Origin: CAZQYB01 sp964597535
Lineage (GTDB): Bacteria; Planctomycetota; Phycisphaerae; Sedimentisphaerales; Anaerobacaceae
NCBI GenBank assembly: GCA_964597535.1
Contig: CAZQYB010000148.1
Location: 1 to 6,182, forward strand
Reading direction: 5' to 3'
Length of the DNA: 6,182 nt
The notes beneath the pieces were generated by a model that made no database searches, was not told the origin of the DNA, and worked only from the letters and a program-made list of their open reading frames with translations. This document shows positions 6,170 through 6,182 of the stretch, piece after piece (position 1 is the first letter of the stretch; each line of letters begins with the position of its first letter). A program made the translations under genes and the position numbers.

Positions 6170-6182
6170 AGATGAAAAACAT
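5999..6182 (+). repeat. 184-bp perfect direct repeat, copy 2 (runs off the window)
   Basis: This stretch is identical to 4653-4836 and reaches the last base of the window, so the true right end of the identity cannot be seen. It includes the stop of copy B, the AG spacer and the beginning of a further gene. Confidence 0.93.
6172..6182 (+). CDS. Start of a probable third tandem DUF4139-type copy (11 bases visible)
   Basis: ATGAAAAACAT lies 2 nt after the stop of copy B, exactly as the start of copy B follows copy A, and it is identical to the first 11 bases of copy B (Met-Lys-Asn, then Ile or Met). The most natural reading is that the head-to-tail array continues to the right. Only three full codons are visible, so the identity of the product rests on the repeat. 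Confidence 0.65.

Overview
The window is bacterial and reads entirely on the + strand. It is one tightly packed gene cluster made of secreted proteins of the DUF4139 (MuiA-like) type, with a serpin gene set among them. Several starts have good Shine-Dalgarno sequences (AAGGAG 7-8 nt upstream), the genes carry Sec signal peptides, and base composition looks close to half GC by eye. A Planctomycetota or other PVC-type environmental genome would fit, but nothing here fixes the taxonomy.

Layout: (1) positions 2-856, the C-terminal 284 residues of a DUF4139-type protein whose start lies before the window; (2) 871-2160, a serpin-family protease inhibitor with a hydrophobic N-terminal segment; (3) 2208-3383, a shorter and divergent DUF4139-type protein; (4) 3474-4823 and (5) 4826-6169, two nearly identical DUF4139-type paralogs in head-to-tail tandem; (6) 6172 onward, the first 11 bases of what looks like another copy. 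The gaps between genes are 14, 47, 90, 2 and 2 nt, which suggests a single operon and translational coupling of the last three genes. The only gap with visible internal structure is the 90-nt one before gene 4, which can form an imperfect hairpin. No RNA genes, insertion sequences, CRISPR arrays or convincing factor-independent terminators were seen.

The paralogs have a mosaic build: unrelated signal peptides, an almost invariant mature N-terminal half, a linker of 28-41 residues that differs completely in each of the three copies where it is visible, an almost invariant C-terminal half, and (genes 4 and 5) a 3' end that is identical over 184 bp including the stop codon and the next start. 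In the first gene the linker is Gly/Tyr-rich and contains a segment that closely resembles the conserved 'VPLLGDIPxLGxLF' stretch of secretin outer-membrane channels.

How the genes work together is inference. All the DUF4139-type products look exported, and the serpin carries an export or anchoring signal and an inhibitory-type hinge. A cell-envelope assembly accompanied by its own protease inhibitor is a reasonable hypothesis, but the sequence does not prove it.
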